A DNA stretch of 48,942 nt from Bifidobacterium hapali (GTDB lineage: Bacteria; Actinomycetota; Actinomycetes; Actinomycetales; Bifidobacteriaceae), in assembly GCF_002259755.1 (NCBI RefSeq), contig NZ_MWWY01000044.1:1-48942 (forward strand), read 5' to 3'. Each line of letters begins with the position of its first letter. Position 1 is the first letter of the stretch. Under the pieces are notes generated by a model. The model had not been told where the DNA came from. It did no database searches and was given only the letters and a program-made list of their open reading frames with translations. This document shows, piece by piece, positions 1 through 8,577 of the stretch. The translations under genes and the position numbers were made by a program.

Positions 1-1
1 G

Positions 2-460
2 GCGCGTTATCAGCGGTGCATGGTGCATTTCGAACGCAATATCCTCGCCAAGGTCAACCCCAGAAACCGGGAGTGGGCTGCGGACGCGCTTAAGGCCGTG
101 TTTGCTATGGAATCACGCGACAAGGCGTTGGAGAAGGCGGAATCCGTCGCCAAGGAACTGGAGACAAGGAAGCTCAGAGAGGCTGCCAAATGCCTGCGCG
201 AAGGCATTAGCGAGACGACGACCTACCTGCTCGACGACTATCCGAGGGAACATCGCCGGCGCATCCGTACGAACAACATGATCGAACGATTGAACCGCGA
301 GATCAGGCGACGCACGCGCGTGGTCGGCTCGTTTCCGGACGGGCGGAGCGCGTTGATGCTCGTCTGCGCGCGCGTCCGCTACGTGACCTCGAACGAGTGG
401 TCGACGCGCCGTTACCTCGACATGTCCCGGCTCGGTGAGAGCGTACCAGTAGCGAACTGA
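2..460 (+). CDS. IS256-family transposase, C-terminal part (cut by window edge)
   Basis: The reading frame is open from the left edge and ends at TGA 458-460, so the start lies outside the window. About 152 residues remain. They match the C-terminal part of IS256/mutator-type DDE transposases: an early QRC.VHF-like segment, a helical Glu/Lys-rich stretch, and the typical NNMIERLNREIRRRT block that carries the last catalytic Glu, followed by VVGSFPD and the closing RYLDMS. In this family the protein cuts and joins the element's ends. No terminal inverted repeat could be identified downstream, where an IS3-type remnant starts within about 50 bases in the same frame, so this end of the element may be damaged. 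It is a different sequence from the IS256-family gene at the right edge. Confidence 0.85.
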   Translation, partial: ARYQRCMVHFERNILAKVNPRNREWAADALKAVFAMESRDKALEKAESVAKELETRKLREAAKCLREGISETTTYLLDDYPREHRRRIRTNNMIERLNREIRRRTRVVGSFPDGRSALMLVCARVRYVTSNEWSTRRYLDMSRLGESVPVAN

Positions 461-490
461 TCATCGTCGCAGAGCCGGGCGAAGACCAAA

Positions 491-799
491 GTGCGCAAGA
501 ATCCGGGCACTACCGGATGCCACTACCGGTGGCCTGAATGGATTCGCATCTGCACGGATCATGGATTGACGAGGTCGATGAGCGCGAAGGGCTGCAGTCC
601 GGACAACGCCGCCGCCGAGGGGTTCTTCGGCCGGCTCAAGCAAGAGTTCTTCCACAAGAGGAGCTTCCAGGGCGTCACGATCGACGAGTTCATTGCGATG
701 CTGGACGAGTACATGGTCTGGTACCGGGACAAGCGCATCAAACTCGAATACGGGATGAGCATCATGGACAAGCGCATCCAGCTCGGGCTCGTCGCCTGA
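491..799 (+). pseudogene. IS3-family transposase remnant (C-terminal integrase part)
   Basis: This frame (GTG at 491, though the similarity begins near 510) encodes only the last third of an IS3-type rve/integrase transposase. The visible landmarks are HYRWPEWI, GLTRSMS, the SPDNAAAEGFFGRLK block that carries the final catalytic Glu, and WYRDKRIK near the C terminus. The N-terminal helix-turn-helix protein (OrfA) and the first two catalytic Asp segments are absent, so the gene cannot make a working transposase. It directly follows the IS256-family gene in the same frame, as if one element interrupted or replaced the other. Its end lies about 107 bases from the leader-distal end of the CRISPR array. 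Confidence 0.8.
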
Positions 800-906
800 A
801 CACATGTGATATCGTTCTGAACGACCATTCAGACAACGAAGTCCAACAAAACGTCACCACCCCCAAACGCGGATACCAACTTGACAAAACACACACAACA
901 AGCATT

Positions 907-2291
907 ATTTCAATCCACGCTCTCCGTGAGGAGAGCGGCGGGGATTGCCATATGGGCATCACCTGCAATAACAAATTTCAATCCACGCTCTCCGTGAGGA
1001 GAGCGGCGTATCCCAAAGGGGAGAATTAAATATCCCAAAAGGATTTCAATCCACGCTCTCCGTGAGGAGAGCGGCGTTCGAACCGTTCTGCGGCGACAAG
1101 GAGGCCGTATTTCAATCCACGCTCTCCGTGAGGAGAGCGGCTCGAACAGCTGCGCATCATTCACGACAGCATGCCCATTTCAATCCACGCTCTCCGTGAG
1201 GAGAGCGACCTAGGCACAACCAGCCGTGAAGCGTCTACCACCATCATTTCAATCCACGCTCTCCGTGAGGAGAGCGACCGTAATTGTCCATTGGTTTCCA
1301 CCACAGGTAGGAATTTCAATCCACGCTCTCCGTGAGGAGAGCGACTATACGAGGCGTCCCCATCATCCCCGACCGCATGATTTCAATCCACGCTCTCCGT
1401 GAGGAGAGCGACTATACGAGGCGTCCCCATCATCCCCGACCGCATGATTTCAATCCACGCTCTCCGTGAGGAGAGCGACTTGTTCATGTCACCGCCAGCA
1501 GCTTCAGCACTGATTTCAATCCACGCTCTCCGTGAGGAGAGCGACCGACTACCACCGATCCGGCGCAATGGCGGCTGATATTTCAATCCACGCTCTCCGT
1601 GAGGAGAGCGACCGCTGGGTCGAACATCATCAACGGCCTGTGGAACGATTTCAATCCACGCTCTCCGTGAGGAGAGCGACCCCAGACCGCCGGCGCCGGC
1701 AAGCTCACGACCGAATTTCAATCCACGCTCTCCGTGAGGAGAGCGACACGTCCGCAAACGATTGGATCGCACCAGTATTCTGATTTCAATCCACGCTCTC
1801 CGTGAGGAGAGCGACTGGCCCGCACGACGTTGATCCCATGATTGCGACGTATTTCAATCCACGCTCTCCGTGAGGAGAGCGACCGGACTATATGGTTCTC
1901 GGATCATCCTCGAGTCATTTCAATCCACGCTCTCCGTGAGGAGAGCGACCAACGGAGAGTCGCCCCTGTTCTTTTTCGATTCGGAATTTCAATCCACGCT
2001 CTCCGTGAGGAGAGCGACCGCCGGGCGGGTGCTCCGTAAAGCAGCAAAATCTGTATTTCAATCCACGCTCTCCGTGAGGAGAGCGACCCATGTTCCACCG
2101 TCCTTACTTGGTGAGGAGCACATTTCAATCCACGCTCTCCGTGAGGAGAGCGACTCGGACAGGACTTCATCGCCGCCATGATGACCATACACATTTCAAT
2201 CCACGCTCTCCGTGAGGAGAGCGACCTACAAGGACGGCAAACGGTATTTCGCCTACGTATTTCAATCCACGCTCTCCGTGAGGAGAGCGAC
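907..2291 (-). CRISPR. Type I-C CRISPR array, 21 repeats and 20 spacers
   Basis: Repeats are 33 bases and start at 907, 975, 1043, 1109, 1177, 1246, 1313, 1380, 1447, 1513, 1580, 1648, 1715, 1783, 1851, 1917, 1986, 2055, 2122, 2193 and 2259. Spacers are 33-38 bases. Read on the minus strand the repeat starts GTCGCTCTCC, has a 7-bp stem (GCTCTCC/GGAGAGC) with a TCAC loop, and ends GTGGATTGAAAT, the typical type I-C form cut by Cas5c. The cas genes are on the same strand upstream, so the leader side is the 2291 end. The four leader-distal repeats (907-1141) differ from the rest at one base (GGC instead of GAC on the plus strand). Spacers 1346-1379 and 1413-1446 are identical. Spacer targets could not be searched. 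Confidence 0.98.
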
Positions 2292-2733
2292 TGCGACCGT
2301 GAGATGCCCTGACCGCATTGTGGACAGAACATTCACCCACAATCATATTTTACCGCTCATGCTGCCTAACAATCATTAATACTCGCATCCTCAGCTACCC
2401 AATTCGCCTCAATACCAATTCAACCCTGTTGAATTATCAAACTGCAATCAAAAACAAGAAAACTTGCTTCAACATCGCTATGCACGCGCATGCTCCACAT
2501 TGACTCAACGTGCACAACAGCGAGCACAACGATGGTGCGAACAGCCCGCATATTCATGATAGCTTGACTGTCGCACTGCGCAACCACGCTCAACGCTCGG
2601 CAGTGCCCACAAGTAATCAAAGCGCCAATCACAAGCGGCACCAATACGCATAACGCACAAACACACTACGCATCCCAGTCAATCAACAAAAATGGGTAGC
2701 CAATTCCCATCAACCGGGCACCATCGCATTGGT
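2292..2733 (-). promoter_or_regulatory. CRISPR leader region between cas2 and the array
   Basis: This 442-base stretch has no convincing gene. It is AT-rich next to the first repeat and by position is the leader, carrying the pre-crRNA promoter and the site for new-spacer insertion. It holds an 8-bp perfect inverted repeat (AATTCAAC 2417-2424, GTTGAATT 2428-2435), which may be a terminator for cas2 transcripts or a protein-binding site. TAAAAT at 2347-2352 on the minus strand is a possible -10 box, but no good -35 box stands at the right distance, so no promoter is called. Confidence 0.6.
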
Positions 2734-3024
2734 CTATATCATCATGACATCATCAACCGGCAGATGTCGTTGTTGACCAACATACTCAATCCGAGTCGAA
2801 TACTTCGCACCAAGATTATAAAACCGAAGACTGTCATGTTCAGCATCAATAATCTCGTCCAACTCGTGACGCAACACCACATAATCCGACGACGATACTG
2901 AACATTCGAATACACTGTTCTGTACTCGTTGACCGTATTTCATACAGGCTTTTGCCACCCGCCGCAGTCGACGCCGCCCCGCTGGCGTTTCAGTATTCAC
3001 ATCATAGGTAATCACAATCATCAT
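2734..3024 (-). CDS. cas2: CRISPR-associated protein Cas2
   Basis: Cas2 pairs with Cas1 to form the complex that captures and inserts new spacers. The protein is about 96 residues, normal for the family. Its N terminus MMIVITYDVNT is the characteristic first strand of the ferredoxin-like fold, with the conserved Asp at residue 8; the FYNLG segment near residue 70 is also typical. The start was set at ATG 3024 because the Cas2 fold begins there; a GTG at 3033 would add three residues. The gene follows cas1 by about a dozen bases and is the last cas gene before the leader. Confidence 0.95.
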   Translation of the reverse strand: MMIVITYDVNTETPAGRRRLRRVAKACMKYGQRVQNSVFECSVSSSDYVVLRHELDEIIDAEHDSLRFYNLGAKYSTRIEYVGQQRHLPVDDVMMI

Positions 3025-3036
3025 CGTTATCACTCA

Positions 3037-4068
3037 TCATTTCCACATAAACGGCGGATACGCATCACTATCACCACGCACATAACGAGCCAACAATAAT
3101 GCCTGTGCATGCGGCACTAATCCCCACGGAATCTTTTCTTCTAAAAATGGATGCGTGATTTGCTCGGTTTTTCGTTTCTGCCATGCCGCAAGCACAATTT
3201 TGCGACCTGATTCGTTCAGAAATACGCCCCCATTCTCACGTTCTTCAAAATGCGCGGCTTGCACAGCACCAGTATTAATTAGCGTTAGTGCGAATCGATC
3301 GGCAACTACTGGACGGAATTCTTCCATCAGATCCAATGCCAGCGAGGGCCTCCCTGGTCTATCGACATGCAAGAATCCCACATAAGGATCCAATCCAACC
3401 CCTTGCAATGCAGCAACGCAATCTCCTGTCAACAACGTATATACAAACGACAGTAACGCATTCATTCGGTCTAATGGAGGCCTTCGACTGCGCTGTTCAA
3501 AGAAAAATGAATCTTTATCGCGAAGAATTAGATCATCGAATGCATAAAAATAATCTTTCGCAGCTTTGCCTTCCACTCCACGCACCTCGTCAACCGAAGC
3601 ACAAGACATCACTCGTCTCAACCCATCTTTCAACAAACTGCTTTGCTCCATAAGACGTTCAGCATTCACGCGCAACGTATGATCTCGTTTTGTGCGTTCG
3701 ATAACCCATCGACAGTTATATATCTTGCCAGCAACGAACGCTGCAGCAAGTTCAAGACTATTCTCAGAAGAATCAGCTCTGCGAAACTGCTCTCTGCGAA
3801 GCAATACGTTACGATTATTTTCACCAAGTATCGAACAATAGAATCTTCCACGCGGAGAGAAAAACGACATTCCCACACCAAACCGCGAACATTTGCCCAT
3901 TAAAGCTGGCGACGCGCCTTTGTACGAGAAACTGATAATTTGTTCGATGGAACGCAACGGTATCTTTGCCAAAGTTTTATCGTCAATCTGTACAACAACA
4001 TTGTCATTTTCTAACGATAGATATGCATCGTCGCTCGTTACGAACAATGTATTAAGCATGGTACGCAT
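3037..4068 (-). CDS. cas1: CRISPR-associated integrase Cas1 (type I-C)
   Basis: Cas1 is the metal-dependent integrase that inserts spacers at the leader end of the array. The protein has 343 residues. The expected catalytic residues are present: Glu166 in RGVEGKA, His234 in GFLHVDR and Glu249 in LMEEFRP. The RRPPLDRMNALLSF block between them is typical of the family. GGGGAG stands 8 bases before ATG 4068 and supports that start; an internal Met4 is possible. It is preceded by cas4 with a 28-base gap and followed by cas2, forming the adaptation module. Confidence 0.97.
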   Translation of the reverse strand: MRTMLNTLFVTSDDAYLSLENDNVVVQIDDKTLAKIPLRSIEQIISFSYKGASPALMGKCSRFGVGMSFFSPRGRFYCSILGENNRNVLLRREQFRRADSSENSLELAAAFVAGKIYNCRWVIERTKRDHTLRVNAERLMEQSSLLKDGLRRVMSCASVDEVRGVEGKAAKDYFYAFDDLILRDKDSFFFEQRSRRPPLDRMNALLSFVYTLLTGDCVAALQGVGLDPYVGFLHVDRPGRPSLALDLMEEFRPVVADRFALTLINTGAVQAAHFEERENGGVFLNESGRKIVLAAWQKRKTEQITHPFLEEKIPWGLVPHAQALLLARYVRGDSDAYPPFMWK

Positions 4069-4096
4069 TATTTATTCTCCCCGCTCAGCCACTTCG

Positions 4097-4789
4097 CTAA
4101 ACAGCCACTTCGCTATCATGTATAACCTCATAAATACGATCATCAACATATTTGCGTGCTGATCGTTTCTTCAATAATTCCGGCAAACATACATCTTTCA
4201 ACGAGCACGCTTTACAACCTTGCTTTGTTCTCACTTTCGGAGTATGACCACGGGTATAAAAATCATGCATCTGACGAAACATATCCGTCACCGTTTCGCG
4301 CAATGATTCATCAAAACTTACGGTTTCACGTCGCCGTATGTGTTGATAGAATAACGCGCCTTCACGAATGTCACAAGACAACATTTCTTCTAAACACATC
4401 GCTTCAGCACACAACTGCAATCGATCAGCATCCTGCGTTTTAGGCTGTCCGTGTTTGTATTCTACCGGATACGGAATCCACTGACCATCACGTCCTTGCA
4501 ACGTCACACCATCAGGCGAAGCATGAAACTCCACAACATCGCACGCTCCAGACACACCCATCCGCCGGGAAAATACTCTCAGATCACGTAAAATTAACAG
4601 ATCCCCACGTTTTTCTGATGCGCCATAATCATGTGCTCGCTCATGCTCTATTGAACCTGATGTCGTCAACACATTGTCTTGCCATAATTGCTCGACATGA
4701 ATCAGCGCCCATTGACGACGACAGAATGAAAAATGTTGGATGCCAGATAAAGATAGCCAATCATCTTCTGCGTATTCGGCCAGTTCCAT
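4097..4789 (-). CDS. cas4: CRISPR-associated exonuclease Cas4
   Basis: Cas4 trims and orients prespacers so that those with a correct PAM are inserted. The protein (230 residues from ATG 4789) has the RecB-like nuclease motif VEYKHG and the four Cys that hold an iron-sulfur cluster: one in SFCRRQW near the N terminus and three in CKACSLKDVC near the C terminus. An AAGGAG stands 8-9 bases before ATG 4789; the open frame extends 14 codons further, but that part lacks family similarity. It lies 195 bases downstream of cas7, an unusually wide gap in this otherwise tight operon. Confidence 0.95.
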   Translation of the reverse strand: MELAEYAEDDWLSLSGIQHFSFCRRQWALIHVEQLWQDNVLTTSGSIEHERAHDYGASEKRGDLLILRDLRVFSRRMGVSGACDVVEFHASPDGVTLQGRDGQWIPYPVEYKHGQPKTQDADRLQLCAEAMCLEEMLSCDIREGALFYQHIRRRETVSFDESLRETVTDMFRQMHDFYTRGHTPKVRTKQGCKACSLKDVCLPELLKKRSARKYVDDRIYEVIHDSEVAV

Positions 4790-4897
4790 CGCAATGACTC
4801 CTTTGTCGTTCGCGACTCGCTCACTTCTCATGACTCGCGCATCTTACACGTTACTAACTTACGTACATGGATACGCGCACATACATTCTCACACAGT

Positions 4898-4936
4898 AGT
4901 GTTCGGAAGCACACCAATCATGCGCTCCCGAACACT
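4898..4936 (-). other. Hairpin in the cas7-cas4 gap
   Basis: AGTGTTCGG (4898-4906) and CCGAACACT (4928-4936) form a perfect 9-bp stem with a 21-base loop. It lies in the 195-base space between the effector genes (cas5, cas8c, cas7) and the adaptation genes (cas4, cas1, cas2). No T-run follows on either strand, so it is not a standard intrinsic terminator; it could be an mRNA processing or stability element, or a protein site. Confidence 0.5.
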
Positions 4937-4984
4937 GACGCAACACATACGCTGCTTCTGCCGCTACTGCCGCCTCAATGTCGT

Positions 4985-5917
4985 TTACAGTTCGTGATCG
5001 ACCATTTCAGTCACAGATACAGCATCCGGAATAGCACTGCGATCCACGGAAACCTCATAGTCTCCAAAGCTGCGCGCAACATCCACATCATCGCGTTTGT
5101 GAACCGCAATGCTATCGAACAATCTCCACGATGGAGCGTCGCCAAGTGCGCTACTGTGCTTGAACACATACAGCTTGCGTACTGCCATGTTGCCTCGCGC
5201 AGCGGAACGATCAAACTCAAACATGTTCACAATCGCCTGCCATAGTACGTCGAGATCCTCATCGCTGAATCCGGTGACATTCTGCGCGAGTTTGGCGGAA
5301 ACATAGCCGTTCATGCGATATAAACCGTAGGGAATAATGAACTTATTGCCCATCGTATTGTTCTTTTCCGCAGCATCCGCTTCCGTAGTCACGGCAATAC
5401 GCGTAATAGAAATTTCTTGCACGCTGACTGGGTCAATAGAACGAGCGAAACCAAGCTGGACCGGTCCACGAACTTGACCGCAAGACAAGCTGCCCTTAAC
5501 GAATGTGGTCATTACCGCACCGAATGTTCGAATATCAAAGAAATTAGCGCACATGTAGTCACGCAACCGACGATCCAATGTCGGATCATCTTTTTTCAAC
5601 GCTTTTATTTCTTTGGCGAATTCCTTATCTTCAGGACGTGCATCAATGTGTTCAGCTTCTAACGCTTCACTATCAAGTCGATTAAGAGTTCGTTCATTTT
5701 GAATGTAAATACGCCACGGAGCAGCATTGCCCATAATAGCTTGCACTCCGTCACGAATTTTACGTTTAATACAAACATCAGTCACCAGACCGTTGCCGGT
5801 TTCGATATCGACGCGCGGCATGTTACCCGAATCTGGGTCGCCGTTAGGATTACCATTTTCCACGTCGAAAAGGATGGTAAAGTCATAGCGATTTTCAATA
5901 GGTGCGTAATCAGTCAT
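4985..5917 (-). CDS. cas7: Cascade backbone protein Cas7 (Csd2), type I-C
   Basis: Cas7 polymerises along the crRNA spacer and forms the Cascade backbone; its thumb flips out every sixth guide base. The N-terminal block NRYDFTILFDVENGNPNGDPDSGNMPR is the hallmark of Csd2/Csh2-type Cas7. From ATG 5917 the protein has 310 residues. AAGGAG stands 6 bases before this ATG. The start lies inside the end of cas8c (8-base overlap, 5910-5917), which suggests translational coupling. Confidence 0.96.
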   Translation of the reverse strand: MTDYAPIENRYDFTILFDVENGNPNGDPDSGNMPRVDIETGNGLVTDVCIKRKIRDGVQAIMGNAAPWRIYIQNERTLNRLDSEALEAEHIDARPEDKEFAKEIKALKKDDPTLDRRLRDYMCANFFDIRTFGAVMTTFVKGSLSCGQVRGPVQLGFARSIDPVSVQEISITRIAVTTEADAAEKNNTMGNKFIIPYGLYRMNGYVSAKLAQNVTGFSDEDLDVLWQAIVNMFEFDRSAARGNMAVRKLYVFKHSSALGDAPSWRLFDSIAVHKRDDVDVARSFGDYEVSVDRSAIPDAVSVTEMVDHEL

Positions 5918-7712
5918 TGATCTCTCCTTGTTCATCATCATTGGTGTTTATAGTGGTCTTGTTGTAACGCTTCTGATTTTCGAAATAGTACCCAAGCTGG
6001 AAAGCGCCGCGTTCTTCAAGAGAAAGTTTCGATGGGAAACGGTCCCCCACCATCGCGCTTAGCTCTCCAAGCTTTTGGCCCAACTTAACCTTGTATCCTT
6101 GCGAGGTCCAAGTTTTCTTCATATGCTTTGCAGCAAGATCACCCAAAATCGGGAATATACGAGCTGGAGTCGCAGACGCACTAGTGAAATACTTATCTTT
6201 AATCGTAGTATTAATACCGGGTATAGCAGCTAATTGAATCTGCTCATAGACTGAGAACATGCGACCAAGTACGTATGGCACATATCTGCTTTCTTCATTA
6301 ATGTCCACTTGTAATACCTCCTTGAATTGTGCATTCGTTGTTGTGCGTAAGTAATACGCTTTAATAATTGCTGCTTTGTCAGGTGAAACATCGTGTTCAG
6401 CGATAATGCGGCGTTCCACAGCGTTGATTAAACTCACTGGATATGGCGTGCCGTTAAGAATTGCCTTCATAACCGCACCAGCCATTTCCGCTGATATTTT
6501 CGCATTTTTACTTTGCTGTCTGATAGTTTGATTAAGCAATCGCCACGTCGGTAAAAATACGGTCGTGTCGTAGTTGGGACGACGAATTTCAACATCGTTA
6601 TAGTGTTGTTCGATGTTGCGAGCGAATGTGCCGAACGTGTTAGTTAAGTAGAATCGAACTGATAGTCGTGCTGCATTAGGAGATAACGCCAGTATATGGA
6701 ATTCTTCATCTGGTGCAAGATGAATACCTTCATAGTTATATGGTTTTCCATGTGCGAGCGCTTGTGTCGCCGACTTAATTGTCGATTCTTTCAAACCACC
6801 GGCAGATTGTGCCGAAGCACCATATCGAGAGCGAGAGGACATCGCACCATTGATCATATAAGAATAAGCAGGGTCGCCGCAGCGCGCCCACGACACAACA
6901 GTGGCGTCACCAATATATTGGACTCCATCCTGATCGAAGAGCAGCGTATTTAATGCTGTAGTGTATTCGTAAGCTTCCCGTTTGCTCATTGGAGCATTCT
7001 CGTTCTGCTCAACACCATGAGAGCAGAACGCTGACGCATTAAATGAAATCAGCGATGCGCCAGCTGATTGTGCTCCCATGACTCCCTTGATTTTGGGATG
7101 CGTTTTTGCTGGGATGACAGGTTTACCAGAAACTAGACTGATCATTGTTTCCGCCTCGCCATCTGCATCCTCATGATCGTAGTATGCAAGCCAAGCATCT
7201 TGTACGGAAGCGCAATCTCCAACGAATGTTGTACCAGTCCCATCGTCATATCGCAGGACGAAATTCATCGTCTGAGCAGTTTTCCAAGCATCGTCGCCCA
7301 AAAACCGTTGCGCAGTTTCCCATTGCGGATCGCGTGTGAAAAACTCACGTACCGCAGCTGCGGCTGGCTCTTCAATTCCATCTAATATGCGATTATGTAA
7401 ATCACCACACGCTCGGAACGCTTGTACAGCTCGTTCTGGCTTGCCCTTGGCATTGTACCCAAGCATGTATGCGACAGTATCGCAGAGAAAATTCGCTACA
7501 ATATCGGACGATCGAGGAGTACGAGTTGGTACTGAGATGAAATTTATTGGTTTTTTACTGCTGTGATCGCCCAAGGGTTGAACATTGACTAGTTGACCTG
7601 CATCGTTGATCACGAGACCGTACGGCACATTGATATTATCGTATCCATAAGCTGGCGCTAGCTGCTTGGACACAAGCACGTTGTATTCATCGCAAAGATC
7701 GCTGATAATCAT
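5910..7712 (-). CDS. cas8c: Cascade large subunit Cas8c (Csd1)
   Basis: Cas8c is the large subunit of type I-C Cascade that reads the PAM and recruits Cas3; an internal start in cas8c also yields the small subunit Cas11c in characterised type I-C systems, though no such start was pinpointed here. The protein has 600 residues, a usual length for Csd1. It is recognised mostly by its place between cas5c and cas7 and by its overall sequence, including the N-terminal PAYGYDNINVPYGLVI segment. The ATG overlaps the cas5 stop by 4 bases (ATGA, 7709-7712). Confidence 0.94.
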   Translation of the reverse strand: MIISDLCDEYNVLVSKQLAPAYGYDNINVPYGLVINDAGQLVNVQPLGDHSSKKPINFISVPTRTPRSSDIVANFLCDTVAYMLGYNAKGKPERAVQAFRACGDLHNRILDGIEEPAAAAVREFFTRDPQWETAQRFLGDDAWKTAQTMNFVLRYDDGTGTTFVGDCASVQDAWLAYYDHEDADGEAETMISLVSGKPVIPAKTHPKIKGVMGAQSAGASLISFNASAFCSHGVEQNENAPMSKREAYEYTTALNTLLFDQDGVQYIGDATVVSWARCGDPAYSYMINGAMSSRSRYGASAQSAGGLKESTIKSATQALAHGKPYNYEGIHLAPDEEFHILALSPNAARLSVRFYLTNTFGTFARNIEQHYNDVEIRRPNYDTTVFLPTWRLLNQTIRQQSKNAKISAEMAGAVMKAILNGTPYPVSLINAVERRIIAEHDVSPDKAAIIKAYYLRTTTNAQFKEVLQVDINEESRYVPYVLGRMFSVYEQIQLAAIPGINTTIKDKYFTSASATPARIFPILGDLAAKHMKKTWTSQGYKVKLGQKLGELSAMVGDRFPSKLSLEERGAFQLGYYFENQKRYNKTTINTNDDEQGEIND

Positions 7713-8365
7713 GAGCGCACCTCCGCCGATGCGACATCCAATACCCCATTGTCTAGCGCAGCGCGGAAGAACAATGGCTGAGGCTGTGCTGGATTACGAT
7801 AGTCAAAGTCGTAAAACATATAGCCCAGATCGCGGTGCCCTTGTTCAAAACCGACTGGTTCTGATTCTCCTTCCCACACGCGGAATTCGGCAGGAAATTC
7901 TCGTGTTCCAAAATACGGATGATGGAAATACTGTCCTTTGGCTGCACGTCGCATAAACATGCTCTGGAATTTTTCCGCTGAATCCGCTGGTGACATTCTC
8001 TTACGATTCATGTCAAAATGTGCATCGATCACATATCTCACATCACGCAAAACAGTAGAAGCGCGCTGCTGAATGGATTCCGACGTATAGATGGCACCGC
8101 CATCGCCGCGGCCTTCTGCCATTGCTTTGATTTTACTGACATTGATAACGCTGTCCACCTCATTGCGGCGAATACTTGAGAATCGTATAGGATTGAGCAC
8201 ATGAATCTTATCGATTCTCCATATCATGCCAGGATGCCAGAAGATAGCTTCCAACAGGCCGCGAGCCGCTGATGGCGTCATAACGTCATAGGTGACACGC
8301 TCAACCTTTAATTCGGGACGAGAGAAGAGTGCGTAGTCTCCCCACACTTCTAAACGTACTGACAT
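7709..8365 (-). CDS. cas5c: crRNA-processing Cas5c (Cas5d)
   Basis: In type I-C systems, which lack Cas6, Cas5c cuts the repeat at the base of its stem and stays bound to the 5' handle of the crRNA. The protein has 218 residues from ATG 8365. Its start MSVRLEVWGDYALFSRPELKVE.VTYDVMTPSA.RG has the conserved Cas5 N-terminal strand and glycine-rich region. AAGGAGG stands directly upstream of ATG 8365; the open frame runs 29 codons further up but overlaps the promoter at 8423-8452, so it was not used. This is the first gene of the cas5-cas2 operon. Confidence 0.96.
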   Translation of the reverse strand: MSVRLEVWGDYALFSRPELKVERVTYDVMTPSAARGLLEAIFWHPGMIWRIDKIHVLNPIRFSSIRRNEVDSVINVSKIKAMAEGRGDGGAIYTSESIQQRASTVLRDVRYVIDAHFDMNRKRMSPADSAEKFQSMFMRRAAKGQYFHHPYFGTREFPAEFRVWEGESEPVGFEQGHRDLGYMFYDFDYRNPAQPQPLFFRAALDNGVLDVASAEVRS

Positions 8366-8422
8366 ATTCCTCCTTCCCTTGCTGGAGTGGTACATGAGAA
8401 CATCTCTGTTCTGCTGGTAATC

Positions 8423-8452
8423 AATATACCATATCTTAATGATAATTAACAA
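8423..8452 (-). promoter_or_regulatory. Promoter of the cas5-cas8c-cas7-cas4-cas1-cas2 operon
   Basis: On the minus strand TTGTTA (8452-8447) stands 18 bases before TATATT (8428-8423). The TG two positions ahead of the -10 box makes it an extended -10 promoter. Transcription would start near 8416, about 50 bases before the cas5 ATG. The -35 box lies inside the site matched by the crRNA-like element at 8578. Confidence 0.7.
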
Positions 8453-8475
8453 TAAAATAAATATGAAAATATTAT
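8446..8475 (+). promoter_or_regulatory. Divergent promoter that could make the crRNA-like RNA
   Basis: On the plus strand TTAACA (8446-8451) stands 18 bases before TATTAT (8470-8475); each box matches 5 of 6 consensus bases. Its -35 box is the same DNA as the cas5 -35 box. A transcript would start near 8482 and reach the lone repeat at 8578 about 95 bases later. The AT-rich context makes chance matches possible. Confidence 0.5.
8448..8467 (-). promoter_or_regulatory. Protospacer-like site in the cas promoter, with TTC PAM
   Basis: On the minus strand a TTC (8467-8465), the usual type I-C PAM, is followed by a site (8464-8448) matching the first 17 bases after the lone repeat at 15 positions. 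The mismatches are at positions 6 and 12, and the next at 18, after which the match ends. In Cascade every sixth guide base is flipped out and does not pair, so the pairing segments are unbroken for the first 17 positions. The site covers the -35 boxes of both divergent promoters, so bound Cascade would block them. Binding is inferred. Confidence 0.75.
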
Positions 8476-8577
8476 TTATTTACCGGTTCATGGCATCAAC
8501 AGATCTCCGCCTCCATGAGCCTTATTCATAATTGCGAAACAAGTCACCCCATTGGACTATGTATTCTGTACATATCA

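Noticed and set aside
910..2332. Several open frames across the CRISPR array with repeated SRRAWIE or HALREES units
   Set aside because: They are translations of the CRISPR repeat in different frames and have no family similarity or ribosome sites.
2691..2710. ATGGG/CCCAT short inverted repeat near the end of cas2, as a terminator
   Set aside because: The stem is only 5 bp and has no T-run; too weak to call.
8490..8531. A 13-codon frame (ATG 8490) between the divergent promoter and the lone repeat, as a possible CreT-like toxin
   Set aside because: It has no good ribosome site and no cluster of rare codons that would mark a CreT-type toxin; the guide's target is the cas5 promoter itself. 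Chance is the simpler explanation.
8560..8577. A promoter just upstream of the lone repeat
   Set aside because: TATTCT (8562-8567) is a possible -10 box, but no acceptable -35 box lies 16-19 bases ahead; the boxes at 8446-8475 fit better.
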